From positions 310,001 to 374,000 of the forward strand of contig NZ_SMCS01000003.1 of the NCBI RefSeq assembly GCF_004342265.1: DNA of 64,000 nucleotides. The letters run 5' to 3'. This DNA is from Luteibacter rhizovicinus. GTDB taxonomy: Bacteria; Pseudomonadota; Gammaproteobacteria; Xanthomonadales; Rhodanobacteraceae. This document shows, piece after piece, positions 47,377-57,199 of this stretch. Numbering within the stretch: the first letter of the stretch is position 1; each line of letters begins with the position of its first letter. Below the pieces are notes generated by a model. It did no database searches and had not been told where the DNA came from. It saw nothing but the letters and a program-made list of their open reading frames with translations. The position numbers and the translations under genes are program-made.

Positions 47377-48681
47377 TCAGTCGACCAGGGGCGGATCAAT
47401 AAGGTCCCGCAAAGGCCGGGCATGGGCATCGTCGCCGAGCAATGGCGCGAGTACGGAGCGCGGCGCATCGATCGTCAGATGCCAGCCGTGCTCGTCGATG
47501 TCCTCGACGGAGACGGCGCCGGCGGCCTTGAGGCGGGCATGCAGCCTGCCCGCCTCCAGCGGCAGTTCCAGGCCAGCCTGAATACGTTCGCCACCCAGCA
47601 GCTCGCCAAGCGCGTCGCGCAGCAGGTTCAGGCCCTCGCCCGTCGCCGCGGACAGCCAGACCTGGCGGATTTCACCGCCGTCGCCACGATCGATGCGCGC
47701 CGCGGTGTCCACCAGGTCGATCTTGTTCATGACCGACAGCTGGGGCACATCGCCCGCGCCGATTTCCTCGAGTACTTTGTTGACGACCTTGCGCAAAAGC
47801 TCGCGCTCCTCGTCGGCCGCGTCGCTCACGTGGATCAACAGGTCCGCATCCCGGGCCTCCGCCAGCGTGGCGCGGAACGCCGCGACCAGATCGTGGGGCA
47901 GCTCGCGAATGAAACCGACCGTGTCGGCCACGACCGCCGGACCGCAGGCGAGGCCGTCGATCTTGCGAACCGTGGGGTCCAGCGTCGCGAACAGCTGATC
48001 CGCCACGTAAACGCCGCCGGTGGTCAGCACATTGAACAGCGTGGACTTGCCAGCGTTCGTATAACCGACCAGCGCCACGCGAGGCACCGTGTTGCGCATG
48101 CGCGCACGACGCTGCTGGGTGCGCTGGGTCTGCACCTTTTCAAGGCGCTTCGTCAGCATTTTCACGCGCTCGCCAAGCAAGCGGCGGTCGGTTTCCAGCT
48201 GGGTTTCGCCGGGACCACGGTTGCCGATAGCACCGCCGCGCTGGCTGTCCAGATGGGTCCAGCCCCGCACGAGCCGGGTGGCCAGGTGCTTCAGCTGGGC
48301 GAGTTCGACCTCCAGCTTGCCTTCATGCGAGCGGGCGCGCTGGGCGAAGATGTCGAGGATCAGGCCCGCACGATCGACCACGCGCACACTCAGGTGCTTT
48401 TCCAGGTTTCGCTCCTGAACGGGGCTGAGTACGTGATCGACCAGGACCAGGTCGGCCTCGGTCGCGCGCACGGCCTCGGCCACCTCGTCGGCTTTGCCGG
48501 TACCTATATAGAAGCGGGGATTGGGCGCCTCGACGCGGGCCGGGATGCTGCCTAGGATCTCGGCACCGGCAGAACGCACCAGTTCGGCGAATTCCTGACC
48601 ACGGCGTACCGCATCACCCTCGCCGCGCGAATGCGGCAACACGATAACGGCGCGATCGCCTTTCTTTTGTCTGTCGAACAC
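47377..48681 (-). CDS. hflX: GTPase HflX
   Basis: HflX splits stalled or stress-damaged ribosomes. The 434 residues have the N-terminal HflX domain (AELVRSAGAEILGSIPARVE; RNLEKHLSVRVVDRAGLILDIFA) and a linker (GPGETQLETDRRLLGERVKML). The G domain shows VALVGYTNAGKSTLFNVLT (G1), DTVGFIRELPHDLVAAF (G3) and NKIDL (G4). It lies just after hfq, the standard order. Confidence 0.97.
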   Translation of the reverse strand: MFDRQKKGDRAVIVLPHSRGEGDAVRRGQEFAELVRSAGAEILGSIPARVEAPNPRFYIGTGKADEVAEAVRATEADLVLVDHVLSPVQERNLEKHLSVRVVDRAGLILDIFAQRARSHEGKLEVELAQLKHLATRLVRGWTHLDSQRGGAIGNRGPGETQLETDRRLLGERVKMLTKRLEKVQTQRTQQRRARMRNTVPRVALVGYTNAGKSTLFNVLTTGGVYVADQLFATLDPTVRKIDGLACGPAVVADTVGFIRELPHDLVAAFRATLAEARDADLLIHVSDAADEERELLRKVVNKVLEEIGAGDVPQLSVMNKIDLVDTAARIDRGDGGEIRQVWLSAATGEGLNLLRDALGELLGGERIQAGLELPLEAGRLHARLKAAGAVSVEDIDEHGWHLTIDAPRSVLAPLLGDDAHARPLRDLIDPPLVD

Positions 48682-48793
48682 TGGGTCTGGTCAACCTCAT
48701 TCGTAACGGGATGGCCTCGCGCCGGACGATACGCCGACGCGAGGCTATATAAAGTCAGTAACCCGTTCGATATGGGTCGGAAGACGGGTCGAC

Positions 48794-49054
48794 TCAACCC
48801 TCGGCGTCTACAGTCGCGCCGTCCGGATGGTTTTCGTGACCGCCCACGCGAACGTTGCGGCTGGGTACGACCGTGGAAATGGCGTGCTTGTACACCATCT
48901 GGCTGACCTGGTTGCGCAGCAGCACCACGAACTGATCGAACGACTCGATCGTGCCCTGGAGCTTGATGCCGTTCACCAGATAGATGGCGACCGGTACGCG
49001 CTCGCGACGAAGCGCGTTAAGAAACGGATCCTGCAGCGACTGCCCTTTGGACAT
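48794..49054 (-). CDS. hfq: RNA chaperone Hfq
   Basis: Hfq is a hexameric Sm-like protein that matches small RNAs to mRNAs. The 86 residues show Sm1 ([40 protein letters not shown]) and Sm2 ([17 protein letters not shown]). A short C-terminal tail with HENHPDG follows, shorter than E. coli's 102 residues. It lies between miaA and hflX. Confidence 0.98.
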   Translation of the reverse strand: MSKGQSLQDPFLNALRRERVPVAIYLVNGIKLQGTIESFDQFVVLLRNQVSQMVYKHAISTVVPSRNVRVGGHENHPDGATVDAEG

Positions 49055-49145
49055 TCTTCTTCTCCCCTAGCACCACGCGAACAGACCGGGTTAAAGAACA
49101 CCGCAAGGGGTGCCCCGGTCCAAGTGTCTTGAATCTTAACTGCTT

Positions 49146-50126
49146 TTAAACGCCGGACGAAAGCGGCCGGCGTGACGCCCTCGGCATTCCCAGAAACTGC
49201 TCCACGGCACGTGCGGCCCGCTCGGTCGGATCGGCCCGGTCGGGGTCCAGAGTAAGCGCGTCGAACTCCCTTCGCAGCCAGGTAATCTGCCGTTTCGCCA
49301 ACTGGCGCGTGGCATATACCCCCCGATCGCGGAACTCGCCAGCGCTGTACTCCCCCTCCAGGAACTCCCACGCCTGACGGTAGCCAACCGCCCGGATGGC
49401 GGGAAGATCCGCGTGAAGGTCGCCACGGGCCCGCAAGGCACGCACTTCGTCGAGGAACCCGTCGGCCAGCATGGCATCGAAACGCGCTGCGATGCGCGCA
49501 TGCAGGGCGACGCGCTCCTCGGGCAGCAAGGCGATTTTCAGCACCCGCCACGGAAACCGCTCGCCGCTGCCACCCTGCTGCAATTCGCTGAGAGGGCGCC
49601 CGGTGAGCTCGATGACCTCGAGCGCGCGCTGGATGCGCTGGGCGTCGCCTGGCCGGATTCGCTGACCGGCCACCGGGTCGAGTCCGACCAGCCTCGCATG
49701 CAATGCAGTCCAGCCGATGACGGACGCTTCGGCGCTCAGGCGCTCGCGAACGGCCGGATCGGCTTCGGGCAGCGCGGACAGACCCCGCTGCAACGCCCGG
49801 AAATAGAGTCCCGTACCGCCAACCAGCAGCGGGGTCTTGCCGGCGGCGGCGATCCGCTCCATCGCCGGCAAAGCGTCGGCGCGGAAGTCCGCCGCCGAAT
49901 ACGGCTCGGAGGGATCGCGAATGTCGATCAGTTCGTGCGGATACCGGGCAAGCGTCGCCGCGTCGGGCTTGGCCGACCCGATATCCAGACCGCGATACAC
50001 CAATGCCGAGTCGACACTGATCAGGCCTATGGGAAAAAGGTCCGATAACGCGCACGCCAGCGCCGTCTTGCCGGAGGCCGTCGGGCCCATCAGAAAGATT
50101 GCGAGGGGGCGGTTGTCTGGAGCCAT
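49146..50126 (-). CDS. miaA: tRNA dimethylallyltransferase
   Basis: MiaA adds the isopentenyl group to A37 of tRNAs that read UNN codons. The 326 residues have the P-loop [50 protein letters not shown] and the tRNA-binding [14 protein letters not shown] follow. It leads the miaA-hfq-hflX-hflK-hflC-purA run. Confidence 0.97.
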   Translation of the reverse strand: MAPDNRPLAIFLMGPTASGKTALACALSDLFPIGLISVDSALVYRGLDIGSAKPDAATLARYPHELIDIRDPSEPYSAADFRADALPAMERIAAAGKTPLLVGGTGLYFRALQRGLSALPEADPAVRERLSAEASVIGWTALHARLVGLDPVAGQRIRPGDAQRIQRALEVIELTGRPLSELQQGGSGERFPWRVLKIALLPEERVALHARIAARFDAMLADGFLDEVRALRARGDLHADLPAIRAVGYRQAWEFLEGEYSAGEFRDRGVYATRQLAKRQITWLRREFDALTLDPDRADPTERAARAVEQFLGMPRASRRPLSSGV

Positions 50127-50371
50127 TCGTCAGTGCTCGGGAGTCAGGCGAAGGCGAAGGGCGGGGGCCGTCGTGATCGGCAGCAGCCAAGAGTAGACGG
50201 GTCGGTCGATCGTTTCAAACACGGTATGACGGCAAGATCCTGCAGGCGCAAGGCAACCGGGGGTTCCAGGATGGCCTGTGGGAAATGGAACGATGGACCA
50301 CTAAGCCTGTAAACAGGTCCGCGACCTACGCTGGATCGGCAAGGGGACTTCTCCATCGCGAGGGGCACGTC

Positions 50372-50992
50372 ATGGCGATGTTACGTCGATGGCTTATTAT
50401 CCTGACGATTCTCGTTTCGGGCCCGGCGCTCGCGTCCGGGGGCCCGCTCGGGATCGATCACAGGCTCCACTACGACAACAGCGGCATCTGGAACCGGTCC
50501 AACCAGAACGTGCTCATGTACGGCACCATCGTCACCGTGGTCGGGAGCGCGATCGCCTTTGGCGACGACGACAGATTCGGCGACACGATGTGGCGATCCG
50601 TCGACGCCATGGCCATCACCGCCATAGGCTCCGAAGCGATGAAATATACCTTCCGGCGCGAACGCCCCTCGCAGACCGCCGACCCGAACCGTTTCTTCAA
50701 GAGCGGCGGCCAAAGCTTCCCAAGCGGGGAAGTTGCCGCCATCTCGGCGGCGGTTACACCCGTCATCGCCGAATACGGCTCCGACCATCCCTGGGTATAT
50801 GCGCTGGCGGTGCTTCCCGCTTACGACGCCGTCGCGCGCATGAAAGTCCGCGGACACTGGCAAAGCGACGTCCTCGTCGGCGCGCTTCTCGGCACCGGCG
50901 TCGGCATCTGGGCATCGCATCGCGACTCCCCGCTCATCGTCGGCTGGCTACCCGGCGGATTCCGGGTTGGCTACATACATCACTTCAAATAG
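50372..50992 (+). CDS. PAP2-superfamily phosphatase-like protein, PSGE variant
   Basis: The 206-residue protein has an N-terminal signal (MLRRWLIILTILVSGPALA); the start at 50372 has AGGGG 7 nt upstream. The three PAP2 motifs can be followed: KYTFRRERPSQ (motif 1), SFPSGEVAAISA (motif 2) and ARMKVRGHWQSDV (motif 3, with nucleophile His and Asp). In motif 2 the usual PSGH reads PSGE, replacing the conserved His, so activity may be altered. PAP2 enzymes remove phosphate from lipids such as undecaprenyl or phosphatidylglycerol phosphates. Confidence 0.85.
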   Translation: MAMLRRWLIILTILVSGPALASGGPLGIDHRLHYDNSGIWNRSNQNVLMYGTIVTVVGSAIAFGDDDRFGDTMWRSVDAMAITAIGSEAMKYTFRRERPSQTADPNRFFKSGGQSFPSGEVAAISAAVTPVIAEYGSDHPWVYALAVLPAYDAVARMKVRGHWQSDVLVGALLGTGVGIWASHRDSPLIVGWLPGGFRVGYIHHFK

Positions 50993-51121
50993 AAACCGGT
51001 GCCGAGCCTACGCGCCACGTGAGCTGCACATGGACAACGACAAGACCCAAACCGAAAGCACAGCCGTGTCAGGTCGCTAGCCTTTATCCCAAGGTGTAAC
51101 GTGCAGCCCACAAGGATTTAT

Positions 51122-51313
51122 ATGGCGACGAAACCCATGAACACGGAAGATCACGAAATGATCCACGCGCAGCTCACGAAGCTCGTCGCCGAGACGGGCA
51201 AGATCCACGCGGAAACGATGAAAATCAACTCCGAAGCCCGTTGGTATCCTTTCGTAGCCACTGCTGGCCTCTTCGCCGCGGCCTACGGGATGATGAAACT
51301 GCTCGGCAATTGA
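51122..51313 (+). CDS. Small single-helix membrane protein of unknown function
   Basis: The product has 63 residues from the ATG at 51122 (AAGGA 6 nt upstream). An amphipathic helical N-terminal half (EDHEMIHAQLTKLVAETGKI) leads to one C-terminal hydrophobic helix (WYPFVATAGLFAAAYGMMKL), then LGN. I know no function. The ribosome-binding site, the membrane helix and a terminator 24 nt downstream make it credible. Confidence 0.7.
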   Translation: MATKPMNTEDHEMIHAQLTKLVAETGKIHAETMKINSEARWYPFVATAGLFAAAYGMMKLLGN

Positions 51314-51336
51314 CCTGAGCAAATCCAGCGTCGCCC

Positions 51337-51377
51337 AACAAAAAACCCGCTGCCAATCGCAGCGGGTTTTTTGTTGC
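51337..51377. terminator. Bidirectional terminator
   Basis: AAAAAACCCGCTG-CCAATCG-CAGCGGGTTTTTT, extended by CAACA/TGTTG, lies between the small membrane protein and the convergent S46 peptidase gene. Confidence 0.93.
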
Positions 51378-51399
51378 CCGGCATCGGGTCACATACGAG

Positions 51400-53562
51400 C
51401 TACTTCGCCGGAACGCCCATTTCCTTCAGGAGATTGTCGGCGTGGTCGAGGTGATGCATGACCCACAACATATAGCGAACATCGACCTGGATCGAACGGT
51501 TGAGCTTCGGATTGAACAGCCAGTCGCCGCTCACCGATTCCCAGTTACCGTCGAATGCCAGACCCACCAGACGGCCTTCGGCGTCGAGCGACGGCGAACC
51601 GGAGTTACCGCCGGTGATGTCGAGATCGGCGAGGAAGTCGACGGGCAAGGTACCGAGTTTCTTCGACGCATAACCGTCGAACGCCTTCGCGCGGATGGCA
51701 TCGGTTTCGGCCTTCGGTGCATTGAACGGCTCGACGCCCGTATCCTTTTCCACGATGCCTTCGGCCGTGGTGAACGGCGCGTAGCCGACGCCATCGCGCG
51801 GCGCCACGCCCTGCACGTTGCCGAAGGTGACGCGCAGCGAGCTGTTGGCGTCCGGGTAAACGGGAAGGTTCTGCGAATCCTTCCACGCGATCATCGCCTG
51901 CATGTAGCGCGGACGAAGCTTCGCCAGTTCGCCTTCGCGGGCGTCCTGCTCGTCTTCGATCTTCTTCAGCTCGGGCAGCACCGCCGTGGCGAGCTTCAGC
52001 ATGCTGTCGTCGCTGGCCGCGATAGTCTTCGCATCGGCCTTAAAGTACTTCATGCGGTCTTCGGTGTTGCCGAGCTTGCTACCGGCGTACAGCGCCGAGA
52101 CCTTCGTCGCGATGGCTGCGTCGGTATTCGCACCGGCAAGCCATGCATCGATGGCGGGCAGACGCTGCTCTTTCGGAAGCTTCGCGTAACGAACCAGCGC
52201 GTAGGTCATCAGTTGCTGATCGGTCTTCGCATCGTAGCGACGCTCCATCTGCTTCAGCGCGCCCTCGATGCGTACTTCGTCACGCTGCTGATAGCCCGTC
52301 TCGCGCTCCATGTCCGGCTTGGTGCGCTCGTTGGCCAGACGGGCAAGGCGAACGCCGCTGGAGAACATCGACGAACGCGAGAGCAACATCAGATCCAGAT
52401 CGCGCTCACGCGTGGACTGATAGCTGGCAAGCTTCGTCTTCAGCGTGGCGATATCGGCGATCAGCGCCTTGTTATCCGCACCGCCCTGCTTCTTCAGCCA
52501 CGCATCCAGGTCGGCTTCCTGCTTCTGCTTGACGGCCACGGCGTTGGCACGACGCAGACCTTCGAGCTGGCCGCCGAAGTTCTTCAGATAATTATTGAGG
52601 CCGGCAACCATGCCTGCGTACTTCACCGTCACGTCCGGATTCGTTTTTCCGTTCGCTGCGATGATGTCGAGCGTGTCCTGGTAGATCTTGATCTGCGTCG
52701 GGTACTGCCAGTCGATCGCGGCCTTCGCTTCGTCGGCCAGACGATAGCGATTGGTGCGGCCCGGATAGCCGACGACCATCACGTAATCGCCCTCTTCCAC
52801 GCCCTGCGGATTGACCTTGAGCACGTGCTTCGGGTGATACGGCACGTTGTCCTTCGAATAGGTGGCCGACTTGCCGTCCTTCGACACGTAAGCGCGCAGG
52901 TAGCTGAAGTCGCCCGTATGCCGCGGCCACATCCAGTTGTCGACGTCCCCACCGAACTTGCCGATGGACTCGGGCGGCGCGTAGACGAGGCGCACGTCCT
53001 TGATTTCCAGCTGCTTGATCAGCTGATAGCTAAAGCCACCGTGGAAGGTGTAGACGTCACAGCGATAGCCGTCCGTCTCGCATCCCTTCACGAGTTCCTT
53101 CTTCGCCAGATCGATAGCCTTGTAGCGCGCCAGCGCGCCCATGTCCGGCGTGAGTTTCGCCGTGACTTCCTTCGTCACGTCGCGAATTTCCTCGGTGACG
53201 AACACGCGCATATCCGGCGAGCCGGGGAGTTCTTCCGCCACGGTCTTCGCGAGGAAGCCCCGTTCGATGAGGTTTTTCTGCGGCGTGGAGTTGTACTGCA
53301 GTGCGCCGTAACCGCAATGATGATTCGTCACCACCAGGCCATCGGGCGATACAAACGATGCCGTGCAGCCGCCAAGACTGACGATCGCGCCCATCGGATA
53401 GGCGGTCAGATCGGTCAGCGTGGCGGGGTCGAGCTTCAGACCGTGCTGCTTGAGCGTGCTGGCGATCTTCGGAAGCTGGGCGGGCTGCCACATGCCTTCG
53501 ACGGCATGGGCGGACGTGACGAGGCCGGCGGCAAGGGCCGCGGCGAGTGCGAGACGACGCAA
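51400..53562 (-). CDS. S46 dipeptidyl-peptidase, DPP7-like
   Basis: This 720-residue secreted serine exopeptidase releases dipeptides. The TTG at 53562 is the start: AAAGGAG lies just upstream and the signal peptide RRLALAAALAAGLVTSAHA begins there. The mature protein opens VEGMWQPAQLPKI. Catalytic His (about 81-82, VVTNHHCGYGALQ), Asp (downstream of NWMWPRHTGDFSYLRAYV) and Ser (about 654, TGGNSGSPSLD) are visible. The S1 residue in FDGNWE is Gly, as I recall for DPP7 enzymes that prefer hydrophobic P1. A second S46 gene follows upstream. Confidence 0.95.
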   Translation of the reverse strand: MRRLALAAALAAGLVTSAHAVEGMWQPAQLPKIASTLKQHGLKLDPATLTDLTAYPMGAIVSLGGCTASFVSPDGLVVTNHHCGYGALQYNSTPQKNLIERGFLAKTVAEELPGSPDMRVFVTEEIRDVTKEVTAKLTPDMGALARYKAIDLAKKELVKGCETDGYRCDVYTFHGGFSYQLIKQLEIKDVRLVYAPPESIGKFGGDVDNWMWPRHTGDFSYLRAYVSKDGKSATYSKDNVPYHPKHVLKVNPQGVEEGDYVMVVGYPGRTNRYRLADEAKAAIDWQYPTQIKIYQDTLDIIAANGKTNPDVTVKYAGMVAGLNNYLKNFGGQLEGLRRANAVAVKQKQEADLDAWLKKQGGADNKALIADIATLKTKLASYQSTRERDLDLMLLSRSSMFSSGVRLARLANERTKPDMERETGYQQRDEVRIEGALKQMERRYDAKTDQQLMTYALVRYAKLPKEQRLPAIDAWLAGANTDAAIATKVSALYAGSKLGNTEDRMKYFKADAKTIAASDDSMLKLATAVLPELKKIEDEQDAREGELAKLRPRYMQAMIAWKDSQNLPVYPDANSSLRVTFGNVQGVAPRDGVGYAPFTTAEGIVEKDTGVEPFNAPKAETDAIRAKAFDGYASKKLGTLPVDFLADLDITGGNSGSPSLDAEGRLVGLAFDGNWESVSGDWLFNPKLNRSIQVDVRYMLWVMHHLDHADNLLKEMGVPAK

Positions 53563-53649
53563 GGCGTTCTCCTTTTGGTGAGTCGCGAAGTTATCCAATA
53601 AAACGTTACTTTATAACACCGCCGAAAGTCATGGATGTTATTGCTTTCC

Positions 53650-53677
53650 TGTAGGAGCGGGCTTGGCCGCTCCTACA
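53650..53677 (+). repeat. Single REP palindrome
   Basis: TGTAGGAGCGG-GCTTGG-CCGCTCCTACA lies between the two S46 genes and is followed by AAAAAAA. It shares TGTAGGAGC with the doublet at 9809 and may also end transcription from the upstream peptidase gene. Confidence 0.8.
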
Positions 53678-53695
53678 AAAAAACCAGCGATTTCT

Positions 53696-55855
53696 TCAGT
53701 GGGTTTCGGCTGGTACGCCCAGTTCCTTCAGCAGGGCCGGGGCCGGATAGACCTTATCCATCAGCCAGCGCATATAGCGCATGTCCACGTGGATGGCGCG
53801 CTTGTAACGCGGGTCGTACATCCAGCTGGCGCTGACCGCTTCCCAGTTGCTGTCGAAGTTCAGACCGACCAGTTCGCCCTTCGCATTCAGTACCGGCGAG
53901 CCGGAATTGCCGCCCGTGGTATCGAGGTTGCTCAGGAAGTCGACCGGCATCGCCTTCAGCTTCGGATCGGCGTACTGGCCGAAGTCCCCTTTGCGGATGG
54001 CGTCGAGCAGCGGCTTGGGTGCGTCGAAAGGTTGCTTGCCCGTGTTTTTCTCGACGATGCCGGCGACCGTGGTCACCGGCGCGTACGTCACCGCATCGCG
54101 GGCCACCAGCGGCGTGACCTTGCCGTAGCTGACGCGCAGCGTGGAGTTCGCGTCGGGATATACCGCTTTGCCCTGCTTCTCGCGATAGGCGATCAACGCC
54201 TGCATGTATGCGGGACGCAGACGAAGGAGATCGCCTTCGCGCGATTTACGCTCGTCCTCGATCCGCAGCAGTGCGGGCTGGAGCTTGTGGGCGGCAACGA
54301 GAAGCGCATCGGAACTGCCTGCGATGTCGGCGGGCGATGCCTTGAACAGCCGGGTACGCTCGGCCTCGGCGCCCATTTTTGTCGCGCCGTAAACGCGGTC
54401 GAGCGTTTTGGCCAGATCCGCGGCGGTGCGACCGAACACGGCATCGAATTCCGGCAGGCGCTGGGCATCGGGCAGTTTCTGGTAACGCGTGACCAACGCC
54501 GTGACCAACGCCTTTTCCACGCGAGGATCGTACCGGCGTTGCGCCTGCTTCAGCTGGCTCTGGATCAGTTCCTCGTCGCGCTGCTGATAGCCGGACTCGC
54601 GCTCGGCATCGGGTTTCGGACGCTCGACGGCCAGCCGGTCGATGGCCAGCGCGCCGCGCATCAGCTGCGTCTGGGAGGAAAGCAGGCCCACCAGCAGATC
54701 GCGCTCGCGAACGTCCTTGCCGGCGGCGATCAGCTTCATCGCTTCGTCGATTCGCGGCTTGAGCGTCTTCGCATCGGGCTGGGTAGCCAGCCAGGCAAGC
54801 ATGGCGGCCTCGTCCTCGCGGTGAATGGTCACGGCGTCGCTGCGCTCCAGGCCTTCGAGTTCGCCGCTGAAGCGCTTGATGCCGTTCTTCAGCGACTGCA
54901 GCTGCGAGGCGTATTTGATGCCCGCATCGCGATCGGCCTTGCCCTGATCCTCGATCACATCCTGCAATTGCTTAAGCACCTCCACCGAGGCAGGCAAACG
55001 CCATTCGATCTGATCGGCGAATTCGGCCGCCGTGCGGTGGCGATAGGTAATGCCCGGGTAGCCAGCCAGCATCACGAAGTCGCCATCGGCTACGCCTTCG
55101 CGAGCCACTTGCAGGTGCGACGGCGGATGATAGGGCTTGTTATCCGGCGAATAGTCGGCGGGCTTGCCATCGGGCCCGACATAGGCGCGCAGCACCGTGA
55201 AGTCGCCGGCGTGACGCGGCCAGACGAAGTTGTCGATCTCGTCGCCGTAGTTGCCTATGGCGCGCGGCGGCGCATAGACCAGACGCAGATCGCGCAGTTC
55301 GAGCTGCTTCACCAGATAGAAATCGCGGCCATAGAACATGTTCGCGACGCTGCAGCGATAGCCCTGCTCTTTTTCGCATTCGGCGACCAGCGCCTTGCTC
55401 GCGGCATCCACGGCGTCGTAGTAAGCGCGTCCCGTCTTGCCCGCGGCACCGGCCAGCACGCGATCGGTGACTTTGTCGAAGCCGACCGTCACGCGAAGAC
55501 GATAATCGGGATTGGCGGGCAGCTCGCCGGCACGATCCGGCGCGACATAGCCATCCGTGATCAGGTCGCGATCGGGTTTGCTGTTGTACTGGATGACGCC
55601 GAACGCGACGTGGTGGTTGGTTACGACGAGGCCGTCGGAGGAAACAAACGCCCCCGTACCGCCGCCGATCCGCACCACCGCGTTCAGCGGCGCCTTCGTC
55701 AGGTCGGCCAGATCCTTCGGATCGCCCTTATAGCCCGCCTCGCGCAGCGCCTTGCCGATGGTCGGCAACTGCGCCGGCATCCACATGCCCTCGTCGGCTT
55801 TTACATCCAGCGCAAGCGCCATGGCTGCTCCCAGCATCATTGAGCGGATTCGCAT
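53696..55855 (-). CDS. S46 dipeptidyl-peptidase, second copy with Ser at S1
   Basis: The product has 719 residues from the ATG at 55855 (AAGGAAAG upstream), with a signal peptide (MRIRSMMLGAAMALALDVKA) and mature start DEGMWMPAQLPTIG. The His region is VVTNHHVAFGVIQYN, the Asp region NFVWPRHAGDFTVLRAYV and the Ser region TGGNSGSPVLNAKG. The residue aligned with the DPP7/DPP11 selectivity position is Ser (NFDSNWEAV), not Gly as in the other copy or Arg as in DPP11, so cleavage preference probably differs. The two genes look like an old duplication. Confidence 0.95.
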   Translation of the reverse strand: MRIRSMMLGAAMALALDVKADEGMWMPAQLPTIGKALREAGYKGDPKDLADLTKAPLNAVVRIGGGTGAFVSSDGLVVTNHHVAFGVIQYNSKPDRDLITDGYVAPDRAGELPANPDYRLRVTVGFDKVTDRVLAGAAGKTGRAYYDAVDAASKALVAECEKEQGYRCSVANMFYGRDFYLVKQLELRDLRLVYAPPRAIGNYGDEIDNFVWPRHAGDFTVLRAYVGPDGKPADYSPDNKPYHPPSHLQVAREGVADGDFVMLAGYPGITYRHRTAAEFADQIEWRLPASVEVLKQLQDVIEDQGKADRDAGIKYASQLQSLKNGIKRFSGELEGLERSDAVTIHREDEAAMLAWLATQPDAKTLKPRIDEAMKLIAAGKDVRERDLLVGLLSSQTQLMRGALAIDRLAVERPKPDAERESGYQQRDEELIQSQLKQAQRRYDPRVEKALVTALVTRYQKLPDAQRLPEFDAVFGRTAADLAKTLDRVYGATKMGAEAERTRLFKASPADIAGSSDALLVAAHKLQPALLRIEDERKSREGDLLRLRPAYMQALIAYREKQGKAVYPDANSTLRVSYGKVTPLVARDAVTYAPVTTVAGIVEKNTGKQPFDAPKPLLDAIRKGDFGQYADPKLKAMPVDFLSNLDTTGGNSGSPVLNAKGELVGLNFDSNWEAVSASWMYDPRYKRAIHVDMRYMRWLMDKVYPAPALLKELGVPAETH

Positions 55856-55961
55856 GTCTTTCCTTACCCCTGTGAACATTACGGAACCGGTCGACCATAA
55901 AGGGTCGCGTGAAGAGGGGCAATGCGGCAGCGCACAACGGCCCACCCCGCCATGGGCGTTC

Positions 55962-55967
55962 TATAAT
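55962..55967 (+). promoter_or_regulatory. -10 element of tdh
   Basis: A perfect TATAAT lies 46 nt before the tdh ATG and is followed by CGGCGTTT. The same ATAATCGGCGTTT run recurs before kbl. Confidence 0.6.
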
Positions 55968-56013
55968 CGGCGTTTGGGTCTCCTCCCCGAGACCTCCCCA
56001 CGAGACGATCGCC

Positions 56014-57048
56014 ATGCAGCAGACGATGAAAGCCCTGGTCAAGCGCAAGCCCGAACAGGGTATCTGGATGGAGGAAGTGCCGGTCCCGCAGGTCGGTCCG
56101 AACGAAGTACTGATCAAGATCGAGAAGACCGCGATCTGCGGTACCGATCTGCACATCTACAAATGGGACGAATGGTCCCAGCGCACGATCGTGCCGGGCC
56201 TGACTATCGGTCACGAATTCGTCGGCCGCATCGTCGAGATCGGTCCGGGCGTCACCGGCTACAAAATCGGCGACCGCGTGTCGGCCGAAGGCCATATCGT
56301 CTGCGGCCATTGTCGCAACTGTCGTGCCGGTCGCCAGCATCTGTGCCCGAACACCGTGGGCATCGGCGTCAATCGCAACGGCGCTTTCGCCGAGTACATG
56401 ACCATGCCGGCCTCCAACCTCTGGCCGATTCCCGACCAGATTCCGTCGGAACTGGCAGCCTTCTTCGATCCGTACGGCAACGCCGCGCACTGCGCGCTGG
56501 AGTTCGACCTGATCGGCGAGGACGTGCTCATCACGGGCGCGGGTCCCATCGGCATCATCGCCGCCGGCATCGCAAAGCACGTTGGCGCGCGCAACGTCGT
56601 CGTCACCGACGTCAACGATTACCGCCTGAAACTCGCGGCCGACATGGGCGCCACGCGCGTCGTCAACGTCACGAACCAGTCGCTGAAAGACACGGTCAAG
56701 GACCTGCACATCGAAGGCTTCGACGTGGGCCTGGAAATGAGCGGCAATCCACGCGCGTTCAACGACATGCTCGACTGCATGTACCACGGCGGCAAGATCG
56801 CGATGCTCGGCATCATGCCGCGCGGCGCGGGCATCGACTGGGACAAGGTCATCTTCAAGGGCCTCACGCTGCAAGGCATCTACGGCCGTCGCATGTACGA
56901 GACCTGGTACAAGATGACCCAGATGGTCCTCACCGGCTTCCCGTTGCAGAAGGTGCTTACCCACCAGATCGCGATCGACGATTTCCAGAAGGGCTTCGAC
57001 CTGATGGATGCGGGCAATTGCGGCAAGGTCGTCTGTTCCTGGAACTGA
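56014..57048 (+). CDS. tdh: L-threonine 3-dehydrogenase
   Basis: Tdh is a 344-residue zinc alcohol dehydrogenase-type enzyme that oxidises threonine to 2-amino-3-ketobutyrate with NAD. The catalytic zinc site is [15 protein letters not shown] and GHEFVG. The structural zinc loop is [15 protein letters not shown], and the NAD fold is [15 protein letters not shown]. Its product is cleaved by Kbl, encoded 3.8 kb downstream. The start at 56014 is two codons longer than needed to match E. coli; an ATG at 56026 is possible. Confidence 0.97.
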   Translation: MQQTMKALVKRKPEQGIWMEEVPVPQVGPNEVLIKIEKTAICGTDLHIYKWDEWSQRTIVPGLTIGHEFVGRIVEIGPGVTGYKIGDRVSAEGHIVCGHCRNCRAGRQHLCPNTVGIGVNRNGAFAEYMTMPASNLWPIPDQIPSELAAFFDPYGNAAHCALEFDLIGEDVLITGAGPIGIIAAGIAKHVGARNVVVTDVNDYRLKLAADMGATRVVNVTNQSLKDTVKDLHIEGFDVGLEMSGNPRAFNDMLDCMYHGGKIAMLGIMPRGAGIDWDKVIFKGLTLQGIYGRRMYETWYKMTQMVLTGFPLQKVLTHQIAIDDFQKGFDLMDAGNCGKVVCSWN

Positions 57049-57057
57049 GTCCTGAAT

Positions 57058-57087
57058 AACTCCCGTCGTCCGTCGACGGCGGGAGTT
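57058..57087 (+). terminator. Hairpin after tdh
   Basis: AACTCCCGTCGTC and GACGGCGGGAGTT form a long, nearly perfect stem 9 nt past the tdh stop. The tail (CCAAAAT) is not U-rich, so termination is probable but not certain. Confidence 0.5.
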
Positions 57088-57199
57088 CCAAAATACCCTC
57101 GGCCGAGTAGACTCGGACGACATGCGGGTCAGGGATTGTGGCGGTGCCGGCAATAACGCCGCACCATCTGCTCGCGGACCTTTCCGGAGCACCATCCGC

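Noticed and set aside
51442-55843. Two long open frames antisense to the S46 peptidase genes
   Set aside because: They are complements of two clearly identified peptidases; composition is Arg/Val/Leu-rich and unlike real proteins.
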